Shown here piece by piece: positions 24,640-33,038 of a DNA stretch of 64,000 bases; position 1 is the first letter of the stretch; each line of letters starts with the position of its first letter. Source of the DNA: Roseateles sp. GTDB taxonomy: Bacteria > Pseudomonadota > Gammaproteobacteria > Burkholderiales > Burkholderiaceae_C. The position numbers and the translations under genes were made by a program. The notes under the pieces are model-generated. The model did not search any database and was not told the origin of the DNA. It saw nothing but the letters and a program-made list of their open reading frames with translations. The stretch is taken from contig NZ_JAFAGT010000053.1 in NCBI RefSeq assembly GCF_019237615.1, forward strand, positions 1 to 64,000, in the 5' to 3' direction.

Positions 24640-24825
24640 ATGATTCCCGACGCCCCGCCGCAAGACCCCATGGCCGAAACCCGCCCGCGCCCCGTCTGGT
24701 CGCTGCTGACGCGCTTGTGGTCGCCCGCCGCGGCCGCGGGCGAGGCCGAACTGGGCTATGAATCCGCCCTGCCCTGGACGCTGGGCGAACCCGCCCCGAC
24801 GGACGGCAACGAGACCCGCTACTGA
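24640..24825 (+). CDS. Small hypothetical protein
   Basis: A 61-residue unrecognised protein, rich in Pro, Ala and Glu, with one tryptophan-containing stretch (RPRPVWSLLTRLW) and an acidic tail. GGAG lies about 8 bases before the ATG. The stop overlaps the 3' end of the convergent LuxR-type regulator by 7 bases. No domain or signal peptide is seen. It may be real, because its composition looks coding and it has a ribosome-binding site, but evidence is limited. Confidence 0.4.
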   Translation: MIPDAPPQDPMAETRPRPVWSLLTRLWSPAAAAGEAELGYESALPWTLGEPAPTDGNETRY

Positions 24826-25466
24826 ATCAGCCCGTTCTTCAGGGCGTAATAGGTCAGGTCGCTGTTGGTCTGCAGCTTGAGCTTCTCCAGCACGCGCGTG
24901 CGGTAGGTGCTGACGGTCTTCACGCTCAGGAACAGCGCTTCGGCGATATGCCCCACGGTCTCGCCCTTGGCCAGGCGCAGGAAGACCTGGAACTCGCGCT
25001 CTGACAGCGCCTCATGCAGCGGCTTGTCGGCCGCCGCCGCGCCCGGGCCGCCAGCGACGCTGTCCGCCAGCTGCTCGGCCACGGCCGGGCTGATGTAGCG
25101 CCGGCCACGCGACACGAGGCGGATGGCGTTGGCGATCTCCTCGGGATCGCATTCCTTGTTCAGGTAGCCGCTAGCGCCCTGGCGCAACAGCGTCGTCGCG
25201 TAATGCGCCTCGGGAAAGCCGCTGAGGATGAGCACTGGCAGCTCGGGGAAGCGCGCCTTGATGGCCGCCAGCGCGTCCACGCCGCTCTGGTCTGGCATGG
25301 AGATGTCCAGCAGCAGCACGTCGACCTCGCCGCCGCGCGCCATCTCGAGGGCATCGTGGCCGCTGGAGCCTTCGCCGGTGACACGCAGGTCGACGTGGTC
25401 GGACAGGTACTGGCGCAGGCCGGTGCGCACGATGGCGTGGTCGTCGACGATGCCGATTCGGATCAT
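24819..25466 (-). CDS. LuxR/NarL-type response regulator
   Basis: A 215-residue DNA-binding regulator. The receiver has the acidic pair in GIVDDHAIV, the phospho-accepting Asp in LLLDISMPDQSG, and the Lys in LNKECDPEE. The C-terminal LuxR-type helix-turn-helix covers LSEREFQVFLRLAKGETVGH and FLSVKTVSTYRTRVLEKLKL. No kinase gene is directly adjacent; the CHASE3 kinase at 26.4 kb is a candidate partner. The 187-base divergent gap to the BON gene contains a GTCCTACA motif that recurs at other gaps in this cluster, making this regulator a candidate for binding it. Confidence 0.9.
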   Translation of the reverse strand: MIRIGIVDDHAIVRTGLRQYLSDHVDLRVTGEGSSGHDALEMARGGEVDVLLLDISMPDQSGVDALAAIKARFPELPVLILSGFPEAHYATTLLRQGASGYLNKECDPEEIANAIRLVSRGRRYISPAVAEQLADSVAGGPGAAAADKPLHEALSEREFQVFLRLAKGETVGHIAEALFLSVKTVSTYRTRVLEKLKLQTNSDLTYYALKNGLIQ

Positions 25467-25530
25467 GGTGGTAACAGGGTGCGGGACTGCCGCCAGCGTA
25501 GCAGTCCGGCGCGCCGGCCGCGAGAGCTCC

Positions 25531-25540
25531 CGTCCTACAG
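25531..25540. promoter_or_regulatory. GTCCTACA-like motif, copy 1
   Basis: CGTCCTACAG lies in the divergent gap between the LuxR-type regulator (start 25466) and the BON gene (start 25654). The core recurs in other gaps of the 25.5-31.0 kb cluster at 25981-25997, 27927-27936 and 30979-31023. The role as an operator is inferred from recurrence. Confidence 0.4.
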
Positions 25541-25653
25541 CGGCGCCGGCCAAGTCCGACAGGGGGCTGCGCCGAGGGACTATGCCCGCAGGTCTGGCCG
25601 GGCGCGATAGTGACTCCAGCGACTCCCGGAGTCGCCCACCACAGGAGATTCCA

Positions 25654-25983
25654 ATGCTCAACAAATCCATCCTGACCCTCGCCTGTGCCGCTGCCCTGGC
25701 GGCCACACTGGCCGCCACCAGCGGCTGCGCCGTCACCCGCAGCCAGGAAACCGTGGGCGCCTATGTCGACGACACGGCGCTGACCACGCGCGTCAAGGCC
25801 AAGTTCGCCGCCGACCCCACCGTCAGCGCCATGGCCATCAGCGTCGAGACGCTGAAGGGCACGGTGCAGCTGTCCGGCTTCGCGAAGTCCTATGAGGAGA
25901 AGTCCATCGCCGAGAAGCTGGCCCGCGAGACTTCGGGCGTCGTGGCCGTGCGCAACGACATCGCCGTGCGACAAGGCTCCTAG
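25654..25983 (+). CDS. BON-domain exported protein, OsmY-like
   Basis: A 109-residue protein with a signal peptide (residues 1-24) followed by a cysteine in TSGCAVT, a possible but imperfect lipobox, and one BON domain at about 38-108 (DDTALTTRVKAKFAADPTVS, GTVQLSGFAKSYEE and VVAVRNDI). BON proteins are envelope proteins induced by osmotic or membrane stress and are thought to bind membranes. The ribosome-binding site AGGAG at 25643-25647 fixes the start. It is flanked by two copies of the GTCCTACA motif, before its promoter region and at its stop codon. Confidence 0.88.
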   Translation: MLNKSILTLACAAALAATLAATSGCAVTRSQETVGAYVDDTALTTRVKAKFAADPTVSAMAISVETLKGTVQLSGFAKSYEEKSIAEKLARETSGVVAVRNDIAVRQGS

Positions 25984-25997
25984 GAGAAGTCCTACAG
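25981..25997. promoter_or_regulatory. GTCCTACA-like motif with dyad, copy 2
   Basis: TAGGA, four bases, TCCTA forms a 5-base inverted repeat that includes the BON gene stop codon and continues as TCCTACAG. It lies about 90 bases upstream of the receiver gene at 26083. It resembles the other copies in the cluster. A regulatory role is inferred. Confidence 0.4.
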
Positions 25998-26082
25998 CGT
26001 GATGCGTTGCCGGCACCACCGGCCCGAGGCCGAAGCAGTCCATACTTCAGCCCTCATCCTCCCCCACCGCAGCCGTCGGGCC

Positions 26083-26478
26083 ATGCCAGCACTCAAAGCC
26101 TTCATCGTCGAAGACAGTCCGGTGATTCTTGAGAACCTCATCGCGACGCTGGAGGAGCTGGCCCAGGTGGAGGTGGTCGGGTCGGTGGCCGACGAGGCCG
26201 GCGCCGTGCGCTGGATGAAGCGCGACCCGGGCGCCAATGCCGACCTCTTCATCGTCGACGTCTTCCTGCGCTCCGGCACCGGCCTGGGCGTGCTGCAGGC
26301 CGCCCAGCAGCTCGGCGTGCGGGCCCGCCGCGTCGTGCTGACCAACTACGCCACCGAGGAGATGCGCCGCCGCTGCGCCAGCCTGGGCGCGGAGCGCGTC
26401 TTCGACAAGAGCCACGAGCTCGACGACCTCATCAGCTACTGTGCCGAACTGGCCGACCCGGCAGCTGCGGCCAACTGA
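26083..26478 (+). CDS. Single-domain response regulator
   Basis: A 131-residue receiver without an output domain. It has the acidic pair in FIVEDSPV, the phospho-accepting Asp in FIVDVFLRSGTG, a Thr in VVLTNYA and a Lys in VFDKSHEL. The set is complete, so phosphorylation is expected. The ATG at 26083 starts directly at the first strand. It overlaps the kinase gene start at 26441 by up to 38 bases, so the two are translated together. It probably acts by protein contact or as a phosphate sink for the LuxR-type regulator, although this is inference. Confidence 0.87.
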   Translation: MPALKAFIVEDSPVILENLIATLEELAQVEVVGSVADEAGAVRWMKRDPGANADLFIVDVFLRSGTGLGVLQAAQQLGVRARRVVLTNYATEEMRRRCASLGAERVFDKSHELDDLISYCAELADPAAAAN

Positions 26479-27913
26479 GCGGCTGCGCGTGCTGCGCCAT
26501 CTCGACCCCTGGCTGGAAGGCGCCAGCCGCAACCGCGGTCTGGCCATCGGCCTCGCGGCACTGGCTGCCGCGGCCGTCATGGGCGTCAGCGAGGCCGCCT
26601 TCCGCGGCGCCGACGAGGCGCTGAAGGTATCCCAGGCCCGCCACATCGCGCGCAACGACGGCCTGCGCCTGCGCGAGCTGCTGACCGACGCGGAGACCGC
26701 CCAGCGCGGCTACCTGCTGACTGGCCGCGAGGACTACCTCGGTCCCATCCAGCTCGCCGAGCGCGAGCTGCCCAGCGTGCTGGCCCGGCTGCGCGGCCAG
26801 TACGCCAGTTCCGAATGGGAAGCCCTGGTAGCCGACGCCAGCCGGCGCGCACGGGAGAAGCTCTCGGAGCTGCAACTGGTCGTCAAGCTCTACCGCGAGG
26901 GACAGGAGACCGCCTGGCGCGGCCTGGTCGAGTCCGACATCGGCCGCGAGAAGATGCAAGCGGTGCGCGACGCCGTCGCCCAGCTCGACCAGCACGAGCT
27001 GGTGCAGATCGCCAGCGAGCGCGACGCCGTCTTCCGCTCCCTGACCTATGGCCGCATCGGCACGCATGGCCTGACCCTGCTCAGCCTGTTCGGCCTGGCC
27101 GTCTTCCTGCGCCGCAACGAGGCCTTGCACCGCGCCCGCCGCGAGCATGCCCAGGAACTGGCGCTGGAGCGCGACCGGCTGGACGGCGAGGTGGCGCGCC
27201 GAACCGCGGAGCTGACCGAACTGGCCCGCCACCTGCAGACCGTGCGCGAGGACGAGCGCGCCCACCTTGCCCGCGAGTTGCACGACGAGCTCGGGGCGCT
27301 GCTGACGGCGGCCAAGCTCGACGTCGCGCGCATCCGCCGCATGACTCGCACCCACGCGCCCGAGATCGATGAGCGCCTCAAGCACATGAGCGAGCTGCTG
27401 GATCAGGGCATCGCGCTGAAGCGCCGCATCATCGAGGACCTGCGCCCCTCAGCCCTGTCCAACCTGGGCCTCGTCCCGGCGCTGGAGATCCTGACGCAGG
27501 AGTTCGCCCAGCGCTCCGCCCTGCAGCTCAGCCTGGAGCTGGCCGACGCGCCCACCAACGAGGCCAGCCGCCTGGCGCTGTACCGCCTCGTGCAGGAGGC
27601 GCTGACCAATGTGCTGCGCCACGCCAAGGCCAGACATGTGCGGGTGTCGCTGAGTGTGGCCGACGACTGGCTTCAGCTGCAGATCCGCGACGACGGCCAG
27701 GGCTTCAACCCCGAGGCCGTGGGAGCAGGCCACCATGGCCTGCTGGGCATGCGCTATCGCATCGAGAGCCTGGGCGGCACGCTGCAGCTGTTGTCCGCCG
27801 CGGGCCGCGGCACGCTGGTACTGGCGCGCCTGCCACGGACGGAACCCGAGCCCGAGCCCGAGCCGCCCCCGGCCACGGTGCCCGGCGACCTGGGCGGGCC
27901 CATACGCTCCTGA
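26441..27913 (+). CDS. Sensor histidine kinase with CHASE3-like domain (HisKA_3, NarX/DegS type)
   Basis: A protein of up to 490 residues. The first membrane helix is at about 32-50, a periplasmic CHASE3-like region at about 60-200 contains AETAQRGYLLTGREDYL, and a second helix lies at about 207-223. The HisKA_3 box is ARELHDELGALLTAA with H281 as the likely phosphorylation site, followed by an ATPase domain with VQEALTNVLRHA and GQGF...HHGLLGMRYR. The GTG at 26441 overlaps the preceding receiver gene by 38 bases; a second GTG at 26489, just past that gene's stop, is equally possible. HisKA_3 kinases pair with NarL/LuxR-type regulators, which fits the regulator at 24.8 kb. The tail is a Pro/Glu repeat. 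Confidence 0.88.
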   Translation: MPNWPTRQLRPTERLRVLRHLDPWLEGASRNRGLAIGLAALAAAAVMGVSEAAFRGADEALKVSQARHIARNDGLRLRELLTDAETAQRGYLLTGREDYLGPIQLAERELPSVLARLRGQYASSEWEALVADASRRAREKLSELQLVVKLYREGQETAWRGLVESDIGREKMQAVRDAVAQLDQHELVQIASERDAVFRSLTYGRIGTHGLTLLSLFGLAVFLRRNEALHRARREHAQELALERDRLDGEVARRTAELTELARHLQTVREDERAHLARELHDELGALLTAAKLDVARIRRMTRTHAPEIDERLKHMSELLDQGIALKRRIIEDLRPSALSNLGLVPALEILTQEFAQRSALQLSLELADAPTNEASRLALYRLVQEALTNVLRHAKARHVRVSLSVADDWLQLQIRDDGQGFNPEAVGAGHHGLLGMRYRIESLGGTLQLLSAAGRGTLVLARLPRTEPEPEPEPPPATVPGDLGGPIRS

Positions 27914-27926
27914 CACCCCTCCCGTC

Positions 27927-27936
27927 GTCCTACAGG
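27927..27936. promoter_or_regulatory. GTCCTACA-like motif, copy 3
   Basis: GTCCTACAGG lies between the kinase gene (stop 27913) and the small membrane protein gene (start 28021). The core GTCCTACAG is identical to copy 1 and near-identical to copy 2 (AGTCCTACAG). An inverted pair AAGCCTGCGCAGGC follows. The operator role is inferred. Confidence 0.4.
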
Positions 27937-28020
27937 CCAAGCCTGCGCAGGCCGACAAGCCGCGGCCCGCCTGCCGTCCAGACTTGAAGCAGCGCGTCAC
28001 GGACCGATCCAAGGAGAGCC

Positions 28021-28398
28021 ATGCAGTTCCCGAAATCCTCGCATGCCGAAGGCTGGCATGAGCAACTGGCCGACCTCCCCCTCGGCGCGCGCGATACCGA
28101 CTCGGTCTCCCCGCCCCTGCGCAGCCGGCGCTTGCATGCGCTGGCCATCGTTGCCGTCGCGACACTGGGCGCGAGCGCCGGGCTCAACCTCGTCGACGAC
28201 CCGCGGCCGCTGGACGTGCAGCTGAGCGCCGCCATGGACCACGCCGGAGAAACGCTGCAGCAATGGCAGGCCCAGCTGTCGCGCGGCCTGCAGGTGTCGC
28301 TGCGCGCCGTGGCGGACACCCGCGAACCGCCCGCCGCCGAGTCCACCGTGGTGGCCCAGGCCCCCGCCGCATCGCAGCCGGTCGCCGACGAACACTAG
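28021..28398 (+). CDS. Small single-pass membrane protein of unknown function
   Basis: A 125-residue unrecognised protein. Residues about 39-56 form a single hydrophobic segment (HALAIVAVATLGASAGL), with a basic N-terminal part and a longer C-terminal part of about 65 residues that contains a helical stretch (AMDHAGETLQQWQAQLSRG) and a Pro/Ala tail. The preceding AAGGAGAGCC gives a good ribosome-binding site. Its stop overlaps the convergent GGDEF/EAL gene by 4 bases. Gene context, between a sensor kinase and an upstream GTCCTACA motif, suggests a stress-induced membrane protein, but no family was recognised. Confidence 0.6.
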   Translation: MQFPKSSHAEGWHEQLADLPLGARDTDSVSPPLRSRRLHALAIVAVATLGASAGLNLVDDPRPLDVQLSAAMDHAGETLQQWQAQLSRGLQVSLRAVADTREPPAAESTVVAQAPAASQPVADEH

Positions 28399-30899
28399 AC
28401 CGGCAACGCCTCCTCGAGCCCGGCCAGGACCTCGGCCAGAGGCTGCGGCCGGTGCAGCAAGAAGCCCTGCACCTCGTCCACGCCCAGGCGCGCCAGCTCC
28501 TGCAGCACCTCGGCGGTCTCCACGCATTCGGCAACGGTCGCCAAGCCCAGGGTCCGGGCTGCGTCGACGAAGCTGCGCACGGCCACCTGGTCCAGCGGGT
28601 TGCTCATCAGGGCCCGCACGAACTGGCCGTCGATCTTCAGCAGGTCCACCGGCAGCACCTTCAGGTGGCTGAAGGACGAGACACCGGCGCCGAAGTCGTC
28701 CAGCGCGATGCGCGCGCCCAGCGCCCGCATCTGCTGGATGAAGCTCGCGGCCTCGTCCAGCCGCGTGATGACGGCCGTCTCGGTGATCTCAAGGCACAGC
28801 GCCGCCGCGCGGGCCGGGCCGAGCGCGGTCAGCAGCGCCCGCGCCTCCTGGTGGTAGGCCACGTCCCGCAGCGTCAGCGCCGACACGTTGATGGACAGCG
28901 CCGTGATCCGCGGCGCGCCGGCGCGCTGCAGCAGCTCGACGGCCTGACCCAACACCCAGCGGTCCAGCCGCGGCGCAAGGTGAAAGCGCTCGGCCGCCGG
29001 CATGAAGGCGCCCGGCAACACGCGGGTGCCGTCGCGCTCGCGCAGGCGCAGCAACAGCTCGCCGCGCAGCCGGCCGTCATCCTCGCCCTGGGCCGGCAGC
29101 ACGCGTTGCAGGTCCAGCTCGAAGCGCTCCTCGTCCAGCGCCTGCTGCAGCCGCGTAGCCCAGCGCTGCTCGGCCTGGTGGGCGCGTAGCGCGGCGTCGT
29201 CGGGCGCCCATAACTGCACGCGGTTGCGCCCCTGCTCCTTGGCGGTCATGCAGCAGGCATCGGCCTCACGCAGCGCCGTGTCGGCATCGGGCCAGCGCGC
29301 ATCCAGCGGTGCAACGCCTATGCTGGTGCCGATGCGAAAGCGCTGCTCACCATGCACATAGCGGTACTGGTCCATCGCATCGCAGAGCTTCTGTGCGACA
29401 TGGCGCGCCTCGTCCAGGGAGCAGTTCTCCAGGATGGCCGCGAACTCGTCGCCGCCCAGGCGGGCCACCGTGTCGCGGCCGCGCACGCCGGCCTCCAGCC
29501 GCCGCGCCACCTCGCGCAGCACCTCGTCGCCGGCGGCATGGCCGCAGTGGTCGTTGACGAGCTTGAAGCGGTCCAGGTCGAAGGCCAGCAGGGCGTGCCG
29601 GCTGCCGTCGCGCCGGGCGCGCTCCAGCGTGCGCGCCAGGCGCTGGCCGAACTCGGCGCGATTGACGAGGCCGGTCAGGCCGTCGTGGCTGGCGCGCCAG
29701 CGGATCTCGTCGAACTGGCGGCGCTGCTGTGTGACGTCGCGGAAGACCAGCACGGCGCCCAGCACGCGCCCCTCGCCGTTGCGTATCGGCGCCACCGAGT
29801 CGTCCACCGCGCGCAGCGCGCCGTCGCGCCCCTGCAGCATGGCGCCGGCGGGCAGGCGCGTCGGCCGGCCGCTCGCGAGGCAGCGCTGCACCGGGTCGCC
29901 CAGCGGCTCGCGGCCCTCCTCACCCTGGGCCACGAAGACCTCGCCGGCCGGCCGGCCCCGCGCCTCGGCGGCCGACCAGCCCGTCAGTCGCTGGGCCACC
30001 GGATTGAGCCAGGTGACGCGCCCCAGCGCATCGGTGGTCAGCACAGCGTCGGCAATGGACTGCAGCGTCACCTCCAGCAGCTCATGCTGCTCCTCCAGCT
30101 GTTGCTGCAGCCGCCGCGCCTCGCTGACGTCCCAGCACACGCCCGACAGGCGCAGCGGCCGGCCGGCGGCGTCGCGCAGCACGCGGCCGGAGCCGCGCAG
30201 CACGTGAACGCTGCCGTCGGGCCAGCGGACCCGCCATTCGCCCTCCAGCTGCGGGCCGCCGCGCAGCGCGGTGCGCACCGCCCGGATGGCCGCGCCGCGG
30301 TCCTGCGCATGCAGGCGCCGGCGCCAGCCCGCCAGGCTGAGCTGCTGACCATGCGCCGTCTCGCCGTGCAGCCGCCACATCGCGTCGTCCCAGGCCAGCC
30401 GGCCCAGGTTCAGGTCCAGGTCCCAGACACCGATGCCGCCGCTGTGCGTGGCCAGGTCCAGGCGCTCCAGCGTGCGCTCCAGCTCGGCGCGCACCTCGGC
30501 CGGTTCGCTGACGTCCAGCATGACGACGCCGACGCGACGGCCGCTGCCGTCGTCTTCGTCGGGCCGGCCGACAACGCGCAGCACGCGTCGCAGCGGCGCC
30601 TGCGGCTCGCAGGGAAGCTCCACGTCCCAGCCCCGCCCCTCGCTCGCGGCGCATCGCAGCGCGGCATCCAGCATGGCGGCGCCATCAGGGCCGAAGCGCT
30701 GCAGCAGGACCTCCAGCGTCGGCACCCGGCCGACCGGCAGGCTCAGCAGTTCGCAGGCGGAATCCGACAGCGTCAGCTGCTCGGTGTCGGCCTGCCATTC
30801 CCAGGCGCCAACGCCGGCCAGCCGGCTGCAGCGCTCCAGGAAGCGCGCGTTCTGCGCCAGCGCCAATTCGGCGGCCGACAACGCGGTGGATTCGCTCAT
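28395..30899 (-). CDS. PAS-GGDEF-EAL protein for c-di-GMP turnover
   Basis: An 834-residue cytosolic signalling protein. PAS-like domains cover roughly 18-135, 148-262 and 275-392. The GGDEF domain (about 400-565) has RLGGDEF at 480-486, preceded by the inhibitory site RGRD. The EAL domain follows (about 575-830). Its signature is ELL (614-616) instead of EAL, but the metal and catalytic residues are present, including ITALSINVS, LEITE, DDFGAG at 734-739, LKIDG, AECVE and VQGF. Both synthesis and breakdown of c-di-GMP are therefore possible. I chose the ATG at 30897-30899; an in-frame ATG at 30929 would add 10 residues. No membrane segment was seen. Confidence 0.88.
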   Translation of the reverse strand: MSESTALSAAELALAQNARFLERCSRLAGVGAWEWQADTEQLTLSDSACELLSLPVGRVPTLEVLLQRFGPDGAAMLDAALRCAASEGRGWDVELPCEPQAPLRRVLRVVGRPDEDDGSGRRVGVVMLDVSEPAEVRAELERTLERLDLATHSGGIGVWDLDLNLGRLAWDDAMWRLHGETAHGQQLSLAGWRRRLHAQDRGAAIRAVRTALRGGPQLEGEWRVRWPDGSVHVLRGSGRVLRDAAGRPLRLSGVCWDVSEARRLQQQLEEQHELLEVTLQSIADAVLTTDALGRVTWLNPVAQRLTGWSAAEARGRPAGEVFVAQGEEGREPLGDPVQRCLASGRPTRLPAGAMLQGRDGALRAVDDSVAPIRNGEGRVLGAVLVFRDVTQQRRQFDEIRWRASHDGLTGLVNRAEFGQRLARTLERARRDGSRHALLAFDLDRFKLVNDHCGHAAGDEVLREVARRLEAGVRGRDTVARLGGDEFAAILENCSLDEARHVAQKLCDAMDQYRYVHGEQRFRIGTSIGVAPLDARWPDADTALREADACCMTAKEQGRNRVQLWAPDDAALRAHQAEQRWATRLQQALDEERFELDLQRVLPAQGEDDGRLRGELLLRLRERDGTRVLPGAFMPAAERFHLAPRLDRWVLGQAVELLQRAGAPRITALSINVSALTLRDVAYHQEARALLTALGPARAAALCLEITETAVITRLDEAASFIQQMRALGARIALDDFGAGVSSFSHLKVLPVDLLKIDGQFVRALMSNPLDQVAVRSFVDAARTLGLATVAECVETAEVLQELARLGVDEVQGFLLHRPQPLAEVLAGLEEALPV

Positions 30900-30978
30900 C
30901 AATGCTTGCTCCGTCGCCAGGACGGGCAAGCTTCAGACCCGCGGCGGCGGCGATGCGTCGGCAGGCCGGGCGCCCACA

Positions 30979-31023
30979 TGTAGGACAAGGCCGCGTTCGA
31001 GCACACCGGCCGCCTGTCCTACA
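30979..31023. promoter_or_regulatory. Inverted pair of TGTAGGACA/TGTCCTACA motifs, copy 4
   Basis: TGTAGGACA (30979-30987) and its exact reverse complement TGTCCTACA (31015-31023) lie 27 bases apart, between the divergent GGDEF/EAL gene (start 30899) and the exported basic protein gene (start 31115). Each half contains the core found at 25531, 25981 and 27927. This is the strongest copy. It fits two half-sites bound on the same DNA face, about 3.4 helical turns apart. The binding factor is not known. Confidence 0.5.
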
Positions 31024-31114
31024 AGCCCGGCGCCCCCGCACTGACAACGACGCCGCCCGCGGCCGCGTTCCACTGGAGGCAGCGGCCACGCCGCGCCCCT
31101 TGCAGGAGAACCAG

Positions 31115-31549
31115 ATGAACACCCGCCGCAACACTTTCAACCGCTGGCTCGCCCCCGCCCTCGCCGGCCTGGCCGCGCTGGCCACCCTGCCGGCGGCGCG
31201 CGCGGCCGACGTGGGCGTCTCCATCGGCTTCAGCCAGCCGGGCATCTACGGCCGGGTCGACATCGGCCGCTATCCGGCGCCGGTGCTGATCGCGCCGCAG
31301 CCGGTCATCATCGGCCGCCCGGTCTACCGCGCCGAGCCGGTCTACCTGTGGGTGCCGCCCCAGGAGCGCCGAGACTGGCGCCACAGCTGCTACCGCTATG
31401 GCGCCTGCGGAGCGCCTGTCTATTTCGTAGAAGACGGCTGGTATCGCCAGAACGTCATCGTCCACCGCGAGCGCCGCGGTCATGAGCATCGCCGCGACGA
31501 ATGGCGCGACCATGACCGCGGCCGCGGCCATGGGCACGATCGCGACTGA
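31115..31549 (+). CDS. Exported basic protein with His/Arg-rich tail
   Basis: A 144-residue unrecognised protein. The signal peptide (residues about 1-30) ends ARA. The mature part has a proline- and tyrosine-rich region (YPAPVLIAPQPVI and RPVYRAEPVYLWVPPQE) and then CYRYGACGAPVYFV. The last 30 residues are dominated by His, Arg and Asp (RRGHEHRRDEWRDHDRG), which could bind metal or interact with acidic polymers. AGGAG lies 9 bases before the ATG. Similar short proline-rich exported proteins are common in Burkholderiales and have no assigned function. The inverted TGTAGGACA pair lies about 90 bases upstream. Confidence 0.7.
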   Translation: MNTRRNTFNRWLAPALAGLAALATLPAARAADVGVSIGFSQPGIYGRVDIGRYPAPVLIAPQPVIIGRPVYRAEPVYLWVPPQERRDWRHSCYRYGACGAPVYFVEDGWYRQNVIVHRERRGHEHRRDEWRDHDRGRGHGHDRD

Positions 31550-31561
31550 CGCTCCCGTCCG

Positions 31562-32968
31562 TCAGCGGCGCGGCAGCGGATAGCTCGCCAGGCCGGCGTA
31601 GCCCTTCTTGGACACGGCCTGCACGCCGAACACGACGTTGTCCTTGGACACCGGCAGCGTCACGCGCGTGACCTTGCCCACGTCCCTGGACTGCTGCCAG
31701 GCGGCTGCATCGGTGTCGCGCCAGACGACGCGGTAGCCGGCCACCTCGGGGTCGTCGCTGGCCTGCCATTCCAGCGTCGAGTCGTTGGTCAGCTCGCGCG
31801 CGTCCAGCCTCACACCCTTGAGCGGCGCCGGCGCCCAGGCCAGAGTCGCCAGGCCGGCGAGGTTGGCACGTGCCACGTCGGCCACATAACCGAAGTCGAC
31901 GAACTCTGGCAGGTCACCGTAGACGACGCCGTTCTCCGTCCGCGGGTTCTGGTGCTGGTGGGCGAAGTTCTCGAAGGGCTCGCTGATGCGCACGGCGGCG
32001 TAGCCGCGCTCCAGGAAGGGGATGTGGTCGCCGCCGCGCAGGTAGCGGTCGCGGCGCTGGATGAGCTGCACCGTGAAGCCGGGCATGGCGGCCTCGGCCG
32101 CGACCTTCAGGTGCCGACCCAACTGGTGGGTCGGCAGGTCCTCGCTGCCCCCGGCCTGCAGCAACGGCAGCAGTTCGGCCTGCATCGCGGCGGCGGACCG
32201 CGCATCGGCCTCGCCGGCCGGGCGGTTGGCGTTGGCGGCGCTCAGCAGGCGCACCAGCGGGTCCAGGCCGTCGGCGAACAGGCGCAGGCGCTTGGGGTCG
32301 TACTGCCCGGCGTCGCCGCGCGAGCTGCCGACGATGTCGTTGGTGATCATGGCCTCGACGTTGGTGCCGGCGGCGCGCGCCTCGCGCGCCCATTGCGCGG
32401 CGCCCAACAGGCCCTGCTCCTCGCCGGGCACGGCCATGAAGACCAGCGTGGCGTCGAACTGGCGCCCGGCCATCACGCAGGCCAGCTCCATGACGGCAGC
32501 GGTGCCAGAAGCGTCATCGTTGGCGCCGGGCGCCTCGCCCAGGGAGTCCATCACGTCGCTGTTGCGTGAGTCGTAGTGGCCGCTGACGACCAGCACACGG
32601 CTCTTGGAAGCGCCACGGCCCGGCAGCGTCGCGACCACGTTGACCAACTCGGTCGGCTGGCTGACGCGGTTGCCGGGCGGCTCGATGAAGCTCTGTTCCT
32701 CGACCTGCAGCCGCCCGCCGGCAGCTTTGGCGCAGGCAGACAGCTCCGACGTGATCCAGCGCCGTGCGGCACCGATGCCACGCGTATCGGAGCCGATGTC
32801 GGACAGCGTGTGCCGCGTGCCGAAGCCCACCAGCTTGCGGATGCGCGCCTCGATGCGCGCCGGACTGACCTCGGCCAGCATGGCCTTCAGCTCGTCGGCC
32901 GGGTTGGTCTGGGCCTGCGCCGTGGCAGCGAGCAGGGCGAGGGTGAGGGCGGTCAGTTGGGCGTGCAT
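31562..32968 (-). CDS. Exported M28-family aminopeptidase with a fibronectin-III-like tail
   Basis: A 468-residue zinc peptidase, exported by a signal peptide (residues 1-19, ending AQA). The co-catalytic metal site of M28 is readable: histidine in SGHYDSRNS, aspartate in GANDDASG, glutamates in VPGEEQG, aspartate in ITNDIVG and histidine in GGDHIPFLE. The last 85 residues look like a fibronectin type III domain (LEWQASDDPEVAGYRVVWRD and DNVVFGVQAVSKKG), often seen in extracellular hydrolases. The gene stands alone, convergent with the basic exported protein. Its likely role is releasing N-terminal amino acids from peptides outside the cell or in the periplasm. Confidence 0.88.
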   Translation of the reverse strand: MHAQLTALTLALLAATAQAQTNPADELKAMLAEVSPARIEARIRKLVGFGTRHTLSDIGSDTRGIGAARRWITSELSACAKAAGGRLQVEEQSFIEPPGNRVSQPTELVNVVATLPGRGASKSRVLVVSGHYDSRNSDVMDSLGEAPGANDDASGTAAVMELACVMAGRQFDATLVFMAVPGEEQGLLGAAQWAREARAAGTNVEAMITNDIVGSSRGDAGQYDPKRLRLFADGLDPLVRLLSAANANRPAGEADARSAAAMQAELLPLLQAGGSEDLPTHQLGRHLKVAAEAAMPGFTVQLIQRRDRYLRGGDHIPFLERGYAAVRISEPFENFAHQHQNPRTENGVVYGDLPEFVDFGYVADVARANLAGLATLAWAPAPLKGVRLDARELTNDSTLEWQASDDPEVAGYRVVWRDTDAAAWQQSRDVGKVTRVTLPVSKDNVVFGVQAVSKKGYAGLASYPLPRR

Positions 32969-33038
32969 GCAAATGATTCTGCCCTTGCCGGCTCCACCGG
33001 GTTCTTCTACGCTGGCCCCACCACCGAGGAGGGCTGCC

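Noticed and set aside
29352-30983. 543-codon open frame on the plus strand
   Set aside because: Antisense shadow of the PAS-GGDEF-EAL gene with no recognisable motif.
31546-31565. CTGACG/CGTCAG pair between the exported basic protein and the M28 peptidase
   Set aside because: Only 6-base arms with an 8-base loop and no T-run; too weak to call a terminator.
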